This document shows positions 25,601-39,200 of a DNA stretch of 64,000 nucleotides, piece by piece. The stretch's first letter is position 1; each line of letters begins with the position of its first letter. The stretch covers positions 16,720,723 to 16,784,722 of the forward strand of contig NC_134282.1 of the NCBI RefSeq assembly GCF_949628215.1, written 5' to 3'. Below the pieces are notes generated by a model. That model made no database searches. It was not told the DNA's origin and saw only the letters and a program-made list of their open reading frames with translations. Source of the DNA: Phalacrocorax aristotelis (taxonomy: Eukaryota > Chordata > Aves > Suliformes > Phalacrocoracidae). The position numbers were made by a program, and so were the translations under genes.

Positions 25601-28282
25601 AGTCTGTGTGAAATAAGCTGCCATGATCCTGTCCATTTTTTTTAGCAGTGAAGCATGGTTCTTTCATCAGCTCATTCTTCTGATGCAGAGACCAATGTGT
25701 GAGATTTCAGGCCCCTGGACCAAGCCCGATGACTTTATTGGCACATCTGAGCTGCTGTTGGCTTGACTTCACCTGCAGGTTTGCAAGCTGTCCATTCTGA
25801 GTAAGCTGGGAAAAAGTACATGAATAACATCAATACACTTGCACTTTCACACATGGTAAATCCAAGCAGTACAGTCTGATTGCTTCAGAACTAGAAGAGG
25901 ACAATTAGGAAGATACTATGCAATATCATGTGATGGGAAAAGAGCTGTTGCACATGGCTGGGAAAGTCAGCAGGGTAAAGAGGATCTCTGTCTCTGAGAA
26001 ACCCCGGGCATGTGTAGCTGCTTACTAGTCCTGGGACAGCTTCTCACAGTTGGTAGGGTGGCTTTCTTGGCATTGCCAAAGAGCCAGGAGGGTGCCTAGG
26101 GAGAGGCAGTGAGCAGGGCTGAGCCAGGCTGCAGAGGGACCCGCCAGCACTGCTGCGCGGTGAAGAAAGGCCAGTAGATGGTGGTATGATCTTGGCACCT
26201 CTTCGTTATGGTGCTGGTGCAGCGAGGATGGATCATTGTGAGATGAGCAGAAGATATTGCCCGGGTTACCGGGCCCTCAGCCCAAAATCCTGCCATGCTG
26301 AGACCTGTCCCCTCAGCTACAAGAAGCTCAGAGTCCCAAAAGTCCACCATATGCCAAACAACCCTGGGTGTGCTGCTTACAGCCAGTCTTTGTTCTGCTG
26401 GGTCCCCGGCGTTTGTTACCCAGTCTCTAACCGAGTGACCTAGTGACCGTGCGGAGGAAGGAGGGAGGAATTCGCCTTCGAGCCAGCTGGTTCTGACCTT
26501 CCTACCACTGCCCTTTTCTTCTCTGTTTGAATTCAGGGGTGGCTGCTTACCCGCCTTGCAGGGAATGAAAGGCCGGTGAGTGAATCAGAAGGGAGGCATT
26601 GTACCCTGCTAATCCCCTTGAGCTGACACTTGTCAATAAAAAAAGGCGTGACTTTGGTCTCAAAGCATGTTTTCTGCCTCCTCAGTACAGCCAGGCATCT
26701 TTGTCCCCAAAAGGCTGACTGGCCTTTTTGAGAGACTGCAAACTATAACTTCAGATATCATAATAGGATGGCTCAACCCCTCTCTGTCTCGCCTGTGCTA
26801 CCTCTCCTCTTTTCATTGGCTTTTGTTTGTCTTATACAGCGTCTAGCTCTGTTATGCAAGAATTATGCAAACTTAATCCTTATCTTTCCACCAAATTAAT
26901 TTTCCTTTTTATGTTTCCCCATTACAGTGAGATGCTTCCCATGTGGCAAGGAGTCATCTTACTCCTCCAAGAGGGGATGAATTCAGTGCCCAGGCACCAC
27001 TGTGTTTCTGTGGGAGTGGATGAGATACCAGAGAGCAGGGGAATTCGAGGGGCAGCAGCATGTCTTCTGGGCATGTTACCACTCTGGTAGGATGGGGCAG
27101 TGCTGGGTGGGGCAAATGCATGGGAAGGGAAAGGGAGAGACTTCATACCATGGGCTGCTATTTTTTGATCTTGTATTTTAATGCCTTAAATTCTGCCAGC
27201 ATGGGAGCCTGGCTAAGCACCCCCACACCTAGGAGTGGGGAGGTCTCCCTTGTGTTCATCTCCTGCCTGTGACACCCTAGGTTTTCTGTGTACCCTTGGG
27301 GTGGCCTGCACCCAGGACAACCCTCACACCTTCCTCTTGGCCATACTTGTCCCTCCTCTGCTCTGGCATCAGTTTTCATCAATCGTCCCTTGCACTCCAG
27401 CCCCGGAGAATGAGCTGGGAGGAGGGCAGCAGCGTGGGGAGACAAGGAGCTGGGGCAGGAGTTAGAGAAAAGAAAGATCAGGGAGTTCATTCTCCTACCA
27501 TGCCCTCCACAATCACTGCATCCCAAATTTCTTCTGTAATACAGACCGCTTGCTTGCTTGCTACCCTCCATGTCCTCCAGCAACATCCCAAAGACTCCCA
27601 ATATACTCCTATGCTCTCTCTGCAATATGCCTATACTCTCCTTCTTGCCCTACTCCCCATTCCAAGGAGAGAAGGGAAGCCACCCTCACTGCTTCAGTTT
27701 ACAGGGTGCTGTATCCTCCTTCTTCCCCCTGCACCCATTGTTCCCACGTGGCTGAGGACAAGGTGAGTGGGAAGCATTCAAACTTCCTGGGCAACTACAG
27801 AAATCATAACATTGAATAATACCCTCCCATGCACCCCAAGCCATGGGCTGCTTCTTACGCATGCAACATGCCTTAGTTTTCAGTGCACTTGAGGCCAAAT
27901 CCTGCTTTATTTATGGCAGTTTTCCAATCAACTGGAGTAGACTAGGACTTAGACTGAGACACACACTCTCATTAATGTTTCACATAGCTGTACTTATTCT
28001 TGCAACATGATGGTCTTGTTAGTAGTTGGAAGGCTTCAGAAATGTGCAGAACAGATGCAGGTAATTTGGGGTTTCCAGTCTTGGGAATATTTTGTGCCCA
28101 TTGAAGTCAGTGGGAAAGCTACCACGACTTCCAGTGGGTACTGGAATGCCTCTGAGCTATTTGGCAGAATAAATGTGACTGCCTTAATGAGTAAAGGAAG
28201 GCCGAGGTTTTCCACTTGATAAAAGAATCAGCAGCAGCGAGCTCTGGAAATGGTTATGTTATCACTTAGGTGTCTTTCACGC

Positions 28283-28303
28283 AAAAAAAAAAAAAAAAAA
28301 AAA
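28283..28303. repeat. A21 homopolymer tract
   Basis: An uninterrupted run of 21 A directly upstream of CR1 copy B. A second run of about 10 A follows the element at 28736-28745. Confidence 0.95.
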
Positions 28304-28317
28304 GAAGTCCTGAATGT

Positions 28318-28735
28318 AGGAAAACTGGAGCATGTTCCTTACGAGGAAAGGCTGAGAGACTTGGGTTTGTTCAGCCCAGAGAAGACTGAGGGGGGATTGC
28401 ATAAATACCTATAGATATCTAAAGGGTAGGTGTCAGGATGATGGGACTAGGCTCTTTTCAATAGTGCCCAATGACAGGACATGGGACAATGGGAACAAGC
28501 TGGAACACAGGAAGTTCTACCTAAATATGAGAAAAAACTTCTTTCCTGTGAGGGTGATGGAGCAGTGGAACAGGCTGCCCAGAGAGGTTATGGAGTCTCC
28601 TTCCCTGGAGACATTCAAAACCTGCCTGGATGCGTTCCAGTGCCCTCTGCTCTGGGTGTGCCACCTCAAGCAGAGGGGATGGACAAGATGATCTCCAGAG
28701 ATGCCTTCCAACCCCCACCATTCTGTGATTCTGTG
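28318..28735 (+). mobile_element. CR1 LINE, 5'-truncated copy (copy B)
   Basis: About 420 bp of CR1 3' end on the + strand, including the terminal ORF2 block (frame 28464-28691, 75 residues to its stop) and the intact tail cattctgtgattctgtg. It differs from copy A in the shared frame at three bases, two of them changing residues (Lys/Glu and Ala/Thr), and at a handful of further bases elsewhere. The 5' end is truncated about 195 bp further in than copy A. The copy is flanked by A-runs on both sides. No clear target-site duplication is seen, as is usual for CR1. Confidence 0.93.
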
Positions 28736-28745
28736 AAAAAAAAAA

Positions 28746-31700
28746 GAGGAAAAAAGATTTTTTGTTAAAAGCTCTGGGCATTGAGAGCACTGTGAGTCAC
28801 CTTAGAGCACTGACTAGTTTGGAAATCAGGGTGTTTCTTAACTCCGTTTGTTATGGGAACATGCAGCCCAGGTCAGTCAAGCTGGTCTTTCTGTTCTGAG
28901 CAGAGAGCTTATTTGGCAAACTACCCAAAAGGCCCATGTTTATCATACTGTTATGGCACAACAAGGCCCAAGTCCCACCTCACGGGCTAATGCAGCTGTG
29001 TATGCAGCAGCGCTCATTTCGGGAGGACCTTTGAGATGCAGATTTCCAAGAGCTCCACTCTGCCCAAGGGGTGCTTCTTTCACACATCGTGGATGTTTCC
29101 ATGCCACCAGCTCACATGTCAGACTCACAGAGGCTGTGCCTCTACTCCACTACCCAGAGAAGGCTGCAACCTCAGGGTCAAAGGCTGAGATTCAAACCTT
29201 TGCTGCACCTTTTCTCCTTCTGGTCTGTTGTGACATGCTTTCCCTTCCTCCAGTAAGGAGGTAACTTTTTCCCCTCTGAAAATGGGTTGAGAAGAGGGAA
29301 TAAGAGTCTTCCATGCAAGAGCCAAACTTCTTGCATGGTGTGAAGCCAATTTGCCACCTCCAGTTACACTGATAGGCAACAAGGGTGCCACCTGCATGAT
29401 GGGGGGGCTATTCCCAGGAGAGCTTAGGAATCTTGGCCAAGATACAGAAATAGCTTCGTATGGAAATTTTGTTCATTCATGAGACATTAGGGGCTTTTTA
29501 AAGAAGTCATGAAAGAAACAGCCCTTTGAGCTTGTTGCTCAGGGAACTGCATGTTTTCCTAATGCAGGAATAGGTGATGGAAAAGCCCCCTTCCATTATC
29601 AAATCCTTATAACTGGTCCCAGCCAGGGGTGTGTTTTCCCCGTAGTGTGTTTTCCATTTTTATTGTGTTATTTCATCACTTTAATATCCCTTGCTTGTAT
29701 TTCTTCAGTTCATAGCTACAGAAAGTAACTTCAGCTGTAACTACCCTGCAGCCAAACTGATGTGCTCCATGTAGGAGGCAGTATCCTGTGAGTGACCTTA
29801 CAATGACTTCACTTGGTGCCTCATAGTAACCTATAGATACTGATGCTGTAAAAATGGTTTTGTGAGAGGTATAAATACAAACACCATGAGATCACATATT
29901 CCAAACTATAACTGAATGCAGACTCTTGGAAAAAAATCGACTCAAAGACCTCTTGGAAAAAGCTGTCAAGCACAGCACACTTCATAAATTTTTCCACATC
30001 CCCAAATGTACCATGCATCAAACAGGCTTCTTTTAGAAAGTGGTGCTGTGAACCCCACAATGCCTGGACATTAGTTAGATTACTGGTAATCCATCTAGGA
30101 TGGGGAAAGGGAAGGGCTATCTCAAGTCCTCTGTCCTTATGGTGTCCTGAGATGCCTGTCCTCGGGGACCTCCATGGGAACCATTGTGCAAGACTGTCAG
30201 GAAGGAGTCAAGTGCTTGCTCTGCAAAATGAGCCTGATGGCTTCAATCTTGTGCCAAGCAGCAGCTCTCCCTGCCCAGGGAATAATGAACCTGGCTGCTT
30301 GAGGACAGTCCCAACAGTAAAGCCAGTGACTGAGGGGATCAGAAGATGGGCCCACACAACCCAGTGTTGACCCTGGGTAATGAAGACACATACTGTGCAG
30401 GGAACTGTGCCAAAACTCTGTCTTTCTGGACTCAAGTGCACTCAACAGATCTGAAATTTATACACACACACGCACACCAGTTTAGTTTTTGCTCTCTTTT
30501 CTCTGTACTTCTAGGCAAGCCAGAGCAAGGACAGTCCAAGCAGGACTCCTAACATCTTAAAACCCTTGCTCTGGAGCTATCATCCTTCAGATTTCATTGG
30601 AGGAGATTAACCATCCTGGCAGATGCATCTGCTTGCAGTCAGAATAGCCAACATCTGCTGTGCAAATGATTTAGTGACAGTTAACCTGGTTGTAAAAGGT
30701 ACCATAGCAATGACAATTACAGCATGGCCACAGGGATCTCAGAGCTCTTTACATCCCATCTCACACTTGTCTATTGGTGTCTGGTGATGCTGCATAAAAG
30801 CCTGGAGAGGGTAATCAAAAAGAATTATGAGCTTAATTAAAAAATACCATAACCATTTAACTAGGCATAATGATGCTATCCGACCTGGAATTTGCCCAGC
30901 ACTCAAACACTCACTATTTCAAATGAGTAAAAATAGCCAGAAGTTGTTTTACGTTTTGGGGGAAAATGGTACGTCCAGTCCTACAGCCCCTCTAAATCCA
31001 TGCCAAGGTCTTGGTCCAGCACAATCTTTCGTGCATCTCCCATCATACAGTAGCTGGGCACCAGGCCACCCTAGCACAGCCCCTGCCAGAAGCAGTGGCC
31101 CCAGCTCAGCATGCTGTACCCCAGCCTCTGCTGTACTGCATTTTTCTCCCTTTTCCCAGCTGTTGCTCCTTCATTATTCACTGGAGCAGGGACTGGACGC
31201 TGTGACAACAAAATTGGTGCTGCAATTCTGCAGAGTCCCTCCCAGACCAGTAAATAATTGTTGCTCTTGAAAATAATCTACCCAGGCTTCTGTTCAGCAT
31301 CAGAGGAGGAGAAAACAGAGGCTGTACAGGGCCTCCACTGCTTTTAATGAGGTTTAGCCATGCTTGTTGAGGCTCTGTCTCAGCAAGGGGCAGCAGTTCA
31401 GGAACATCTGGCTTGGGAGGGATGCCAGAGCTTAGCCATGATGCAGGACCCCATCCCTCAGTGGGGTCAGCCCTGGTGGCCACCGCAGCATTGCCCCTAT
31501 ACGCACCATAGGCACAGAGCATGTGCTGGGTGCCCACTTGCACTTCTGGGCAGCACCTCCCAGCAGAATACCTTCCTCTACAACTCTGTCAAACACTCTG
31601 AGCTAAAGGTTTCCATGTGGTCTGTCCACCTCAGTCATTTCCATGTTTCGGGAAAGTTTCACCTATAATTGTCCTCCTCTATGTGGCTAAGATTTGGGAC

Positions 31701-32439
31701 ACATTCTTATCTCTGGTTTGTTGAGAAAACAAAGTACTGCCCAAGCCTGGAGGTTTGGCAGGAGGTGCCCACCTTGAGTGAGAGGTTTGCTGCTTTGCCC
31801 AGATTGGCCGAGTTACAGGTGTTGGAAAACCTGGTAGAACTTGCTGAGGATGCTTGTGGATGCTCACTGATGTGGCTTATGTCAATAGAAATTGTCCTAG
31901 ATACATTAAATATTCCATACCCTGAAAACTCAGCATATTGATGCCTCAGAACCAAAATTTGTTGCTATATTTCATCTTCATTTTGTGTGGATTAATTTTG
32001 TACAGCTAACATAGAGCTAATAGTATTTCCTTCTTGCGCAAAGAAATTAATGAATGGCAGAGCAGCATTTAGGAACAGCATAAAGCAGTCAGAGAAAAGC
32101 TTAAAGTGAAGTTGTATCCTCAGAGCAAAATTTAAATGCTCACACTGAATAAGACCTGAAGCTGCATGCTGAAAAATTAGGAGAATACAAAACACAAAAT
32201 TATTTCATATGACATGAACATCTACTCTGTGGTCTGGGCAAACCACAATGCTAAGGGGGAAGGAGGCAGAAAGAGTAAATAATGAACAATATGTCCTGGA
32301 GGCCTCCTGTTGTGCATTCATCTTATTGGTATAGCAGGAAGCAAAATGAAGCAACCTTAGCTCTGATGCCCCCTAATTTCAGAATGTTGGGCAGTACAAC
32401 TGTCACAGTCTCATAATATTTTCCTCTTTTATTAATAAA
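28746..32439. other. Intergenic, no gene seen
   Basis: No splice-supported exon, RNA gene or transposon recognised. An open frame at 31669-31941 (90 codons) has no family similarity I can name. A short (CA)n run lies near 30463. Confidence 0.55.
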
Positions 32440-33240
32440 ATCATAGAATCACAGAGTTGTTTAGGTTGGAAAAGACCTTTAAGATCAAGTCCAACCGTTA
32501 AGCTGGCACTGCCAAGACCACCACAAATCCATGTCCCTAAGCACCATGTCTACACATCTTTTAAATATCTCTGGAGATGGTGACCCAACCACCTTCCTGG
32601 GCAGCCTGTTCCAATGCTTGACAGCCCTTTTAGTCAAGAAATTTTTCCTAGTATCCAATCTAAACCTGCCTTGGCGCAGCTTGAGGCTATCTCCTCTTGT
32701 CCTATCGCTTGTTACTTGGGAGAAGAGACCGACCCCCACCTCGCTACAACCTCCTTTCAGGCAGTTGTAGAGAGGAATAAGGTCTCCCCTCAGCCTCCTC
32801 TTCTCCAGACTGAACAACCCCAGCTCCCTCAGCCACGCCTCATCAGACCTGCTCTTTAGACCCTTCACCACCTTTGTTGCCCTTCTCTGGACACGCTCCA
32901 GCACCTCAATGTCCTTCTTGTAGTGAGGGGCCCAAACTGCACACAGCGCTCAAGGTGTGGCCTCACCAGAGCCGAGCACATCACTGCCCTGCTCCTGCTG
33001 GCCACACTATTCCTGATACAAGCCAGGATGCTGTTGGCTCTCTTGCCTACCCAGGCACGCTGCTGGCTTATGTTCAGCCGGCTGAAGACCAGCAACCCCA
33101 GGTCCTTTTCCGCTGGGCAGTTCTCCAGCCACTCCTCCCCAGTCCTGTAGCATTTCATGGGGTTGTTGTGACCCAGGTGCATGACCTGGCACTTGGCCTT
33201 ATTGAACCTCATATGACTGGCCTTGGCTCATTGCTCAATT
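32440..33240 (-). mobile_element. CR1 LINE, 5'-truncated copy with ORF2 remnant (copy C)
   Basis: About 800 bp in reverse orientation. The left edge holds the complement of the CR1 tail (atcatagaatcacagag). On the minus strand it keeps much of the C-terminal reverse-transcriptase region of ORF2: one frame, 33212-32865, includes [16 protein letters not shown] and [20 protein letters not shown]; a second, 32904-32485, includes [34 protein letters not shown] and [10 protein letters not shown]. The two pieces are in different phases because of a single-base shift near 32930. Its sequence differs clearly from copies A and B, so it belongs to another CR1 subfamily. The right (5') edge is approximate. 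Confidence 0.93.
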
Positions 33241-36200
33241 CAGTGAATATACACAGTCAACATTTTTTGCTTATGCCTCCCAAAAATATTTGTTTGTCTG
33301 GAGATGTATAAATCCCATTATTCTTCCATTAGTATATTCACCTTAAAAGTCCACTCTAGGTGTGTGTCTGCAAAGTGGAGACTCCTTTCTGTTTCTCCTC
33401 TGCTCATGACAGTCCTGACTAGGTCTCTCCCACAAAGAAGCCACTTCTGCACAACATTAAGCTTATTTTCATAATAAATTACTCTCAGGATTTTGGATTA
33501 CTGTGGAATGGAGAAAAATTATCCTTCATTGTGCTTTACCAATTTAGGAACAGAGAACTTCCTTGCATGACAGGATAAAGCCATTTATTTGTGGTTTGCC
33601 TTCAGTATCCTCAGCTCTGACCTCCCTTGGGCTTTCATTAATTCTGTGGATCTCTGAGGTTCTATGCCACTTTCAGAAACCTGTCCAGGCTCAACCCTGA
33701 TGTCTTTTCAGCTTTCTAGTATACTGGGTGAATGTCAAACTCACCTAATTTAAAACTCACTGTGGGATTCATTTCTCTCCCCCCATTCCGAAATGCCAGG
33801 TTGGGACCAAGGGGAGGGAAGGCAGCTGGAGGCTGGGACCTTTCTCCATTACTCAGGATTGGGTGGGGTGATGGGAAGGGGAGGTTCCCCTTTGCTTGTT
33901 TGTCATCATGAATCTATGACTCTGGATTGCAAACCTTTCACCCATCTTCTCCAAAGGCAGGCCAAGTTTTGAGTATGATCCCATTAAGCTCCCAAAAAGC
34001 CTGGGCTGATTTACAGGATAGCGTGGAAGTCATGCAAATCCCTATGCCTTTTGGCACAAATGCAGGCAATATCACACCTATTGGCTTCCAAATAGAAAGA
34101 GAATTTATGTAGAAGCTGCAGCCTTCAAAGTGCTGCTCAAACATTACCAGAGTCCTGGGAATGTGGCTCCAGACAGGTAAGCAGCTTGTGCAGAGGCTTG
34201 GCCCTGAGTCTGTGCTCTCCATCTGCCAGTTCAGATGCACATAGCAGACTTTTCCATATAACCATGAGCTTCCTCTTCCCAGCTCATGCCAGACTGCCTA
34301 ATCACAGCAGGTGTGGCACAAAGAGCAGCAGCCTTCAGGTAGCAGCCACTAATCTAGTCAGCCCCGTTGCAATAGCTTTATTTGTTCTTCAAAAGTCTGG
34401 AAGATCTTTGTTTCCTTTTGTGGTAAAACCCTATAGAAAATCACTTGTTTAAGACTTGACATCTGATGGCTACACTAATAAGTCAGGTCTCATCCTAAAA
34501 ATATTCCTAAAAAGATTTTGCTCTCTACCCTTCTGTGTCCCTAGTCTGCTCATTTAAACACCCTGAGGCCAGGCCCTACACAACGCTCTTAACTAAAACC
34601 CCTGCTCTCACCAGCTAGCAGTTGTCCTGTGAAAATAGGCCTGACTGCAGACACAAAGGAAATGGTTGCCAATCAACATAGTGTGTAAATCAGATGAATC
34701 TTGGTGTGGGTTTTTAGGCATCATAAGTTTCTTTTTTGTCTACTTTTCTCTGTGTCTAGCTGCTTTCTGGTTTTATGTTGCTAGAACCTGAGGGGACTGG
34801 GGTTTTTATTCTGCATTGGTACGGCACTTTGCACCCGTCCTGAGTGCTGCCATAACACATCTATTCTAAGATTTCCTGTGTATATAATAGGTTATGTGCC
34901 TTCCTGGTGTCATGATGAGGTGCATGATTAACCTATACATCTAATGCTTGGACCAGCTCCATAGCTGGTGTAAACCAGCACAGCTGCCTGGTTCTTGTCC
35001 TGTGATATCAGGATTACTATATTTAACCTGACAGTCACTGGAATACTACATGTGGCAAGAGATTTCTGTCTGAATTTTCTCATATGCACCTGTTATTGTG
35101 AGATCATTTGGTAGCAGGGAGAGCTGGTTCTGTCTTACCAGCTCTCAGTCCTTCAGGGAGAATGGTCCCCCCATGGACTCAACAGTGGCTCTGTGCTTCA
35201 CTGACCTTACAGACTGTGCTGGAAATCAGCAGAAACCTCTTTGAAATAAATAGGTAGCACGGATGTATAATAAAAATCTGGCTCAATATATGTTTAGGGG
35301 AAGGATACCTCGATCTTTTCTCTCCTAGCTGTTCGGATAAAGGAGGATTAAAAAATAGCTAAACCAAATAGGATGGTTGGAGGCATAGGGGTAGAAGAGG
35401 GCAGTCTGTATTCATGGGTGCTTGCCCAGGCACTTCCCCTGTGATGTGAGGAGAGGCAGCATCTTAGTTCCCAAATGCAAGGGTTTATTGTCTCAGTGTC
35501 AGATTGCTGAATGTCACTGAAATGTCTCAGTCTCTAGTTTTGCTGTGCTAAACAGCAGAAATCTTCATGGCCAAACCACTGCAGAGAGACGAAGCGTTCC
35601 TGGCACTGGTAGCTGACTTCCATTGTATTTAGGGCTAACTCTGCTCACTTCTGCATTGGCTCTGCTCTGTGTTCAGGTCAGAGGGAACTCAGCCTTGACA
35701 TAGCTTTTAGGCTGGACACACACAAACCTCAAGTAATGCTTTCTTGAGCACAGAAGCTCACTATTCACACAGAAATGTTTCTGTGCATGCAAAGCTGGGG
35801 GTGCAGTGCAGGGAAGAATGAGTTGCTGTGATGTTTTGTAATGAAAAAGTGGACACACAGTTAAAGAAAAAAGGTCCCATTTTCTCCTGGCCAAGCCTCA
35901 TTGGGGAAACTCCAACAAAATCAGTGATGTTTGGCCCAGAAAGTGAGCATGTTGGCATAAGCATAAAACGAAGCATCCAAACGCTCACAGATGATTGATG
36001 AGAATTCCTAATGCCTTTACTGCCATTTCCTCCAGCTGCCTGAACTCCTTCCACACCGTCCTCCCATCTGAGAGCAGAAATTAGTCCCCTTTTCCCTAAA
36101 TGCTAAATCTGGGGAAGACATGTGGCTGAGCAGGCACTCTCTGCAGATGCCCATGGGGATGGGTTCAAATATCAAGGGGCTTCTCTTAAAATAAACACGC

Positions 36201-39200
36201 TAGCTCAAGCGCCCCAGGAAAGCAAAACACCTCCCTTGGGCTCCCTTAGCAGGCAGTGTTTCCCCTCATGGAAGCACAAAGTGTGTGTATAATGGATACA
36301 GCATCAGTTAGGGAAAACCTTGCAACAGCAGATAGGCTGTGTGATTTGATATCTTCCCCACTGTAACACGAGCGTGTTATTTTGCCTCAGGTTCTCTACT
36401 TGCTTGTTCATCTCTTCCTGTCAATCTGATGCTCAGTTTGTCCTGGAGCTGAAGTATGCTTTTACATAGGTCCTTCTTCATCCTCCATCTACATCTTCTG
36501 TTCTTAGGGCAGGGGACCTCTGGGGCCTCTGCAAAGCCATGGTTAATGCCCTGCAGAGACCTGTCACAATTTATGAGGGAGGAAGAGGTCATGAGAGAGT
36601 CTGTTATGGATAGACAGGGTTATGAGAGAGACCATTGGTGTTCCTGTCAACCTAACTATCATGAGCTTGAAAAACTGAGGCAGCATCTCATTTCAGCTGA
36701 GGCGCTGGGCTCCTGGATTTGCTTACTGACTCCTCATTTCTGGCGAACGATTCTCAAAACAAGCTTCTTGGCTTCCATGTAACCCCTGGCTGGAGATGTG
36801 CTGTGCTGAGGACTGGAGCCAAAGGTGGTGGCAGTTTTTAAGCAGCTGGGGAGGTGACAGTGGCTCACCAAGACCACAGGCCTAGGGAGATGCCCTTTCT
36901 CATTGCTAGCAGGCACTGACCCTAATGTCAATGGCAACCCTCAGCACTGTCATCGCAGCTGGATTTTTCTGTCTTCTCTCCGCGGGCTCTGCCTCTAGTT
37001 GCTGTGCTGTCCATAAGCCATCCCACCTGGCCTAGGGACTCATCCTTGCATCTCTAACCGTGATGCTGCTCTTTGGGGAGAGAGAGGCGGAAGAAAAAGC
37101 TGTGGGTACAGCGTCTCCGTGTGCCAATGATATGCAGGATCCTGACTGGCAAGTAGCTTTCATGGCAAGTCAGAGAATATCCCCTGAAGCCCTACCTGGC
37201 AGCCAAGCTCTGGCCAATGCGGTATGAGCTGTTCTGCTCAGACGGTTAGTGCAGAGGGAGAAAAGTTTCCCAGGGTGACTCACAAATTCCTGGTGATGAA
37301 TGTGCTGAGGTTAGTCTGAGATGAGGTCAGTTTTCACGAAGCAGGAATGCTGCAGAAGGGGGTTAGCTGTTGACTTGGTCTCCATCCCATGTATGTATGA
37401 CGAGGCACCAGCAACAGCCCCTGTGCAGAGTCCAGCACTGGCATGCATCCCTCTCCAAGGGCCAGGCAAGTATAAGAAGCTTTGCCAGCTTCTCATTTGC
37501 CATCTTTCCCTACTGGATTTATATCTGCAAAATTGTCTGGAAGCAGAAGTATTAGCAGTCCCTCGGGATTTGGTCAGCGCTAATAACCAGCAATGTAGCG
37601 TGCTTATAGGCAGAGACAGAAGCAGAAAGAATAACAAGGAGCAGGCAACACTAACATCAGACTTGCTTTTATTTTAGCTTTCAAGGTGGTTTTCCAGATT
37701 TAATTGTGTTCAGTAGCCAAAAAGTACATTCATTTCTTTGTTACCTGCAGCATACTGGACGTCCCTGTAACTAAGTTGTTTTGATTTCTAGGTATTTGAG
37801 AGTTTAATAAGGTTTTGTGTTTGTTTAAGGAATTATTGCTCACCCAATTGAAAGATAATGAGACACTGTGGCCTTGCCAAGTGTTTTTATGCTTCAATAA
37901 AACAACAAGCAATTTACACAAGGCAATAAAATGGTACCCTGCGTCCCAATGAAGAAACACAAAGCAATGGTTGAAATGATGTCTAGCTCAGAAAACAAAT
38001 CCACCCATACTCAATGCACTCGATAAAATTAACTAAGGACAAAATCTCCCGTATACTCTCCTTTTCCCAGAAGTTTGGAAAATTAGCACAAGATGTGCTT
38101 GAAAATCCTGTAACATATCAGCATAATTTGTCCCAAGGTATGTTGCTGTCTGCAAAACAGGAGACTGACCACTCATTAAGGTTTGATCACATACTCCATT
38201 GCCCCGATTTCTTTTCTGTTTGGGCTCTGTCACTTTTAGAGCCTTGCCTGGTTGTGTGAAATGCTGAAGGACCCCATCCAATTTAATGGTTTGCCTCTTT
38301 ACCTACTCTCTTGCAGGTCTCAGGCATTTGATGGCATTTTCTACACTGGCATTCAGAAAATTTTGGAGGCTGTGCTGTCCTTCTGCCCTCTGAATGGCTC
38401 TTCTGCCACCTCTATCCAAGGACTGAGAGCATCCTTGACCCCTCAGAGTGACGTCTTGTTGCCTTGCATGCTTCTTGCAGAGTGTCAAAGGAGGATTTTG
38501 GAGTCCCATGTCACAGTGAGCACTCACGTCCCATGGAGACTGATGCTAGCAGAGAAATAAGAGCCCTGTTCCCTCAGAAGTGTGCTGTCATGTGTCTTGC
38601 CTCAGTTTGAGTCTTGAGTTTCAAAAGCCTGCCCGGAGCTCCATCTAAAAGACCTCCTGGCCATGAGGAGGCTCTGTCCTGTCCCTTCAGGGACTGCCAT
38701 AGAGAAGAGGTTTCAAGTTCTCTCTTGACTAAAGCAGCAAGAGGAGGTCTGAGCCCAAAATGGGGTACAGACCCCCTTTTTTCTCTTACATCCCACTTAC
38801 TCTTGGCAGAAAAGGGTTTCTGCTGGCTGTTCCAGTGGGAAATGCCACAATGAAGCCTGAGCATTATATTTTGCCTATACACAGCGATTCGCACCATCAG
38901 TGTTGCTGTTGGTAGTGTAGCAGGGGCATCACTGATGAATAAAGGCTCAATTCTGCCTTTTCAGATGCTAGCTGAACTGAGGCCCTGTAGCACAGGATGG
39001 CAAAAAGCATGGTAGAAATTCACAGCAATGCTGCCTTTGATTACTGCTGTGAGCCAGTGGGGAAACACAGTCTCAGGGGCTGTTCATGCAGCCTCTTTCA
39101 AAAACCATCAAACACAGCATTTCCAAGCATGCATTGTTTCAAAAGCTTGTAGTCATTTGTAACAGCTCTACTGGCACGAGACACCCCCAGATCAGCATCC

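Larger units (their letters stand above)
14833..28282. other. Intergenic, no gene seen; possible regulatory DNA
   Basis: About 13 kb without a credible exon, RNA gene or recognisable transposon. Separately listed within it are an AP-1 site cluster (16486-18580) and a 43/40-bp tandem duplication (19558-19640). Other minor items are a 12-bp perfect palindrome tgaaagctttca at about 19744 and a G9-type run near 20161. A GC-richer stretch around 20930-21400 has overlapping open frames in several phases, but no family similarity. Confidence 0.55.

Noticed and set aside
31669..31941. 90-codon open frame with plausible composition
   Set aside because: It has no recognisable motif, no splice context and an overlapping frame of similar length on the other strand.
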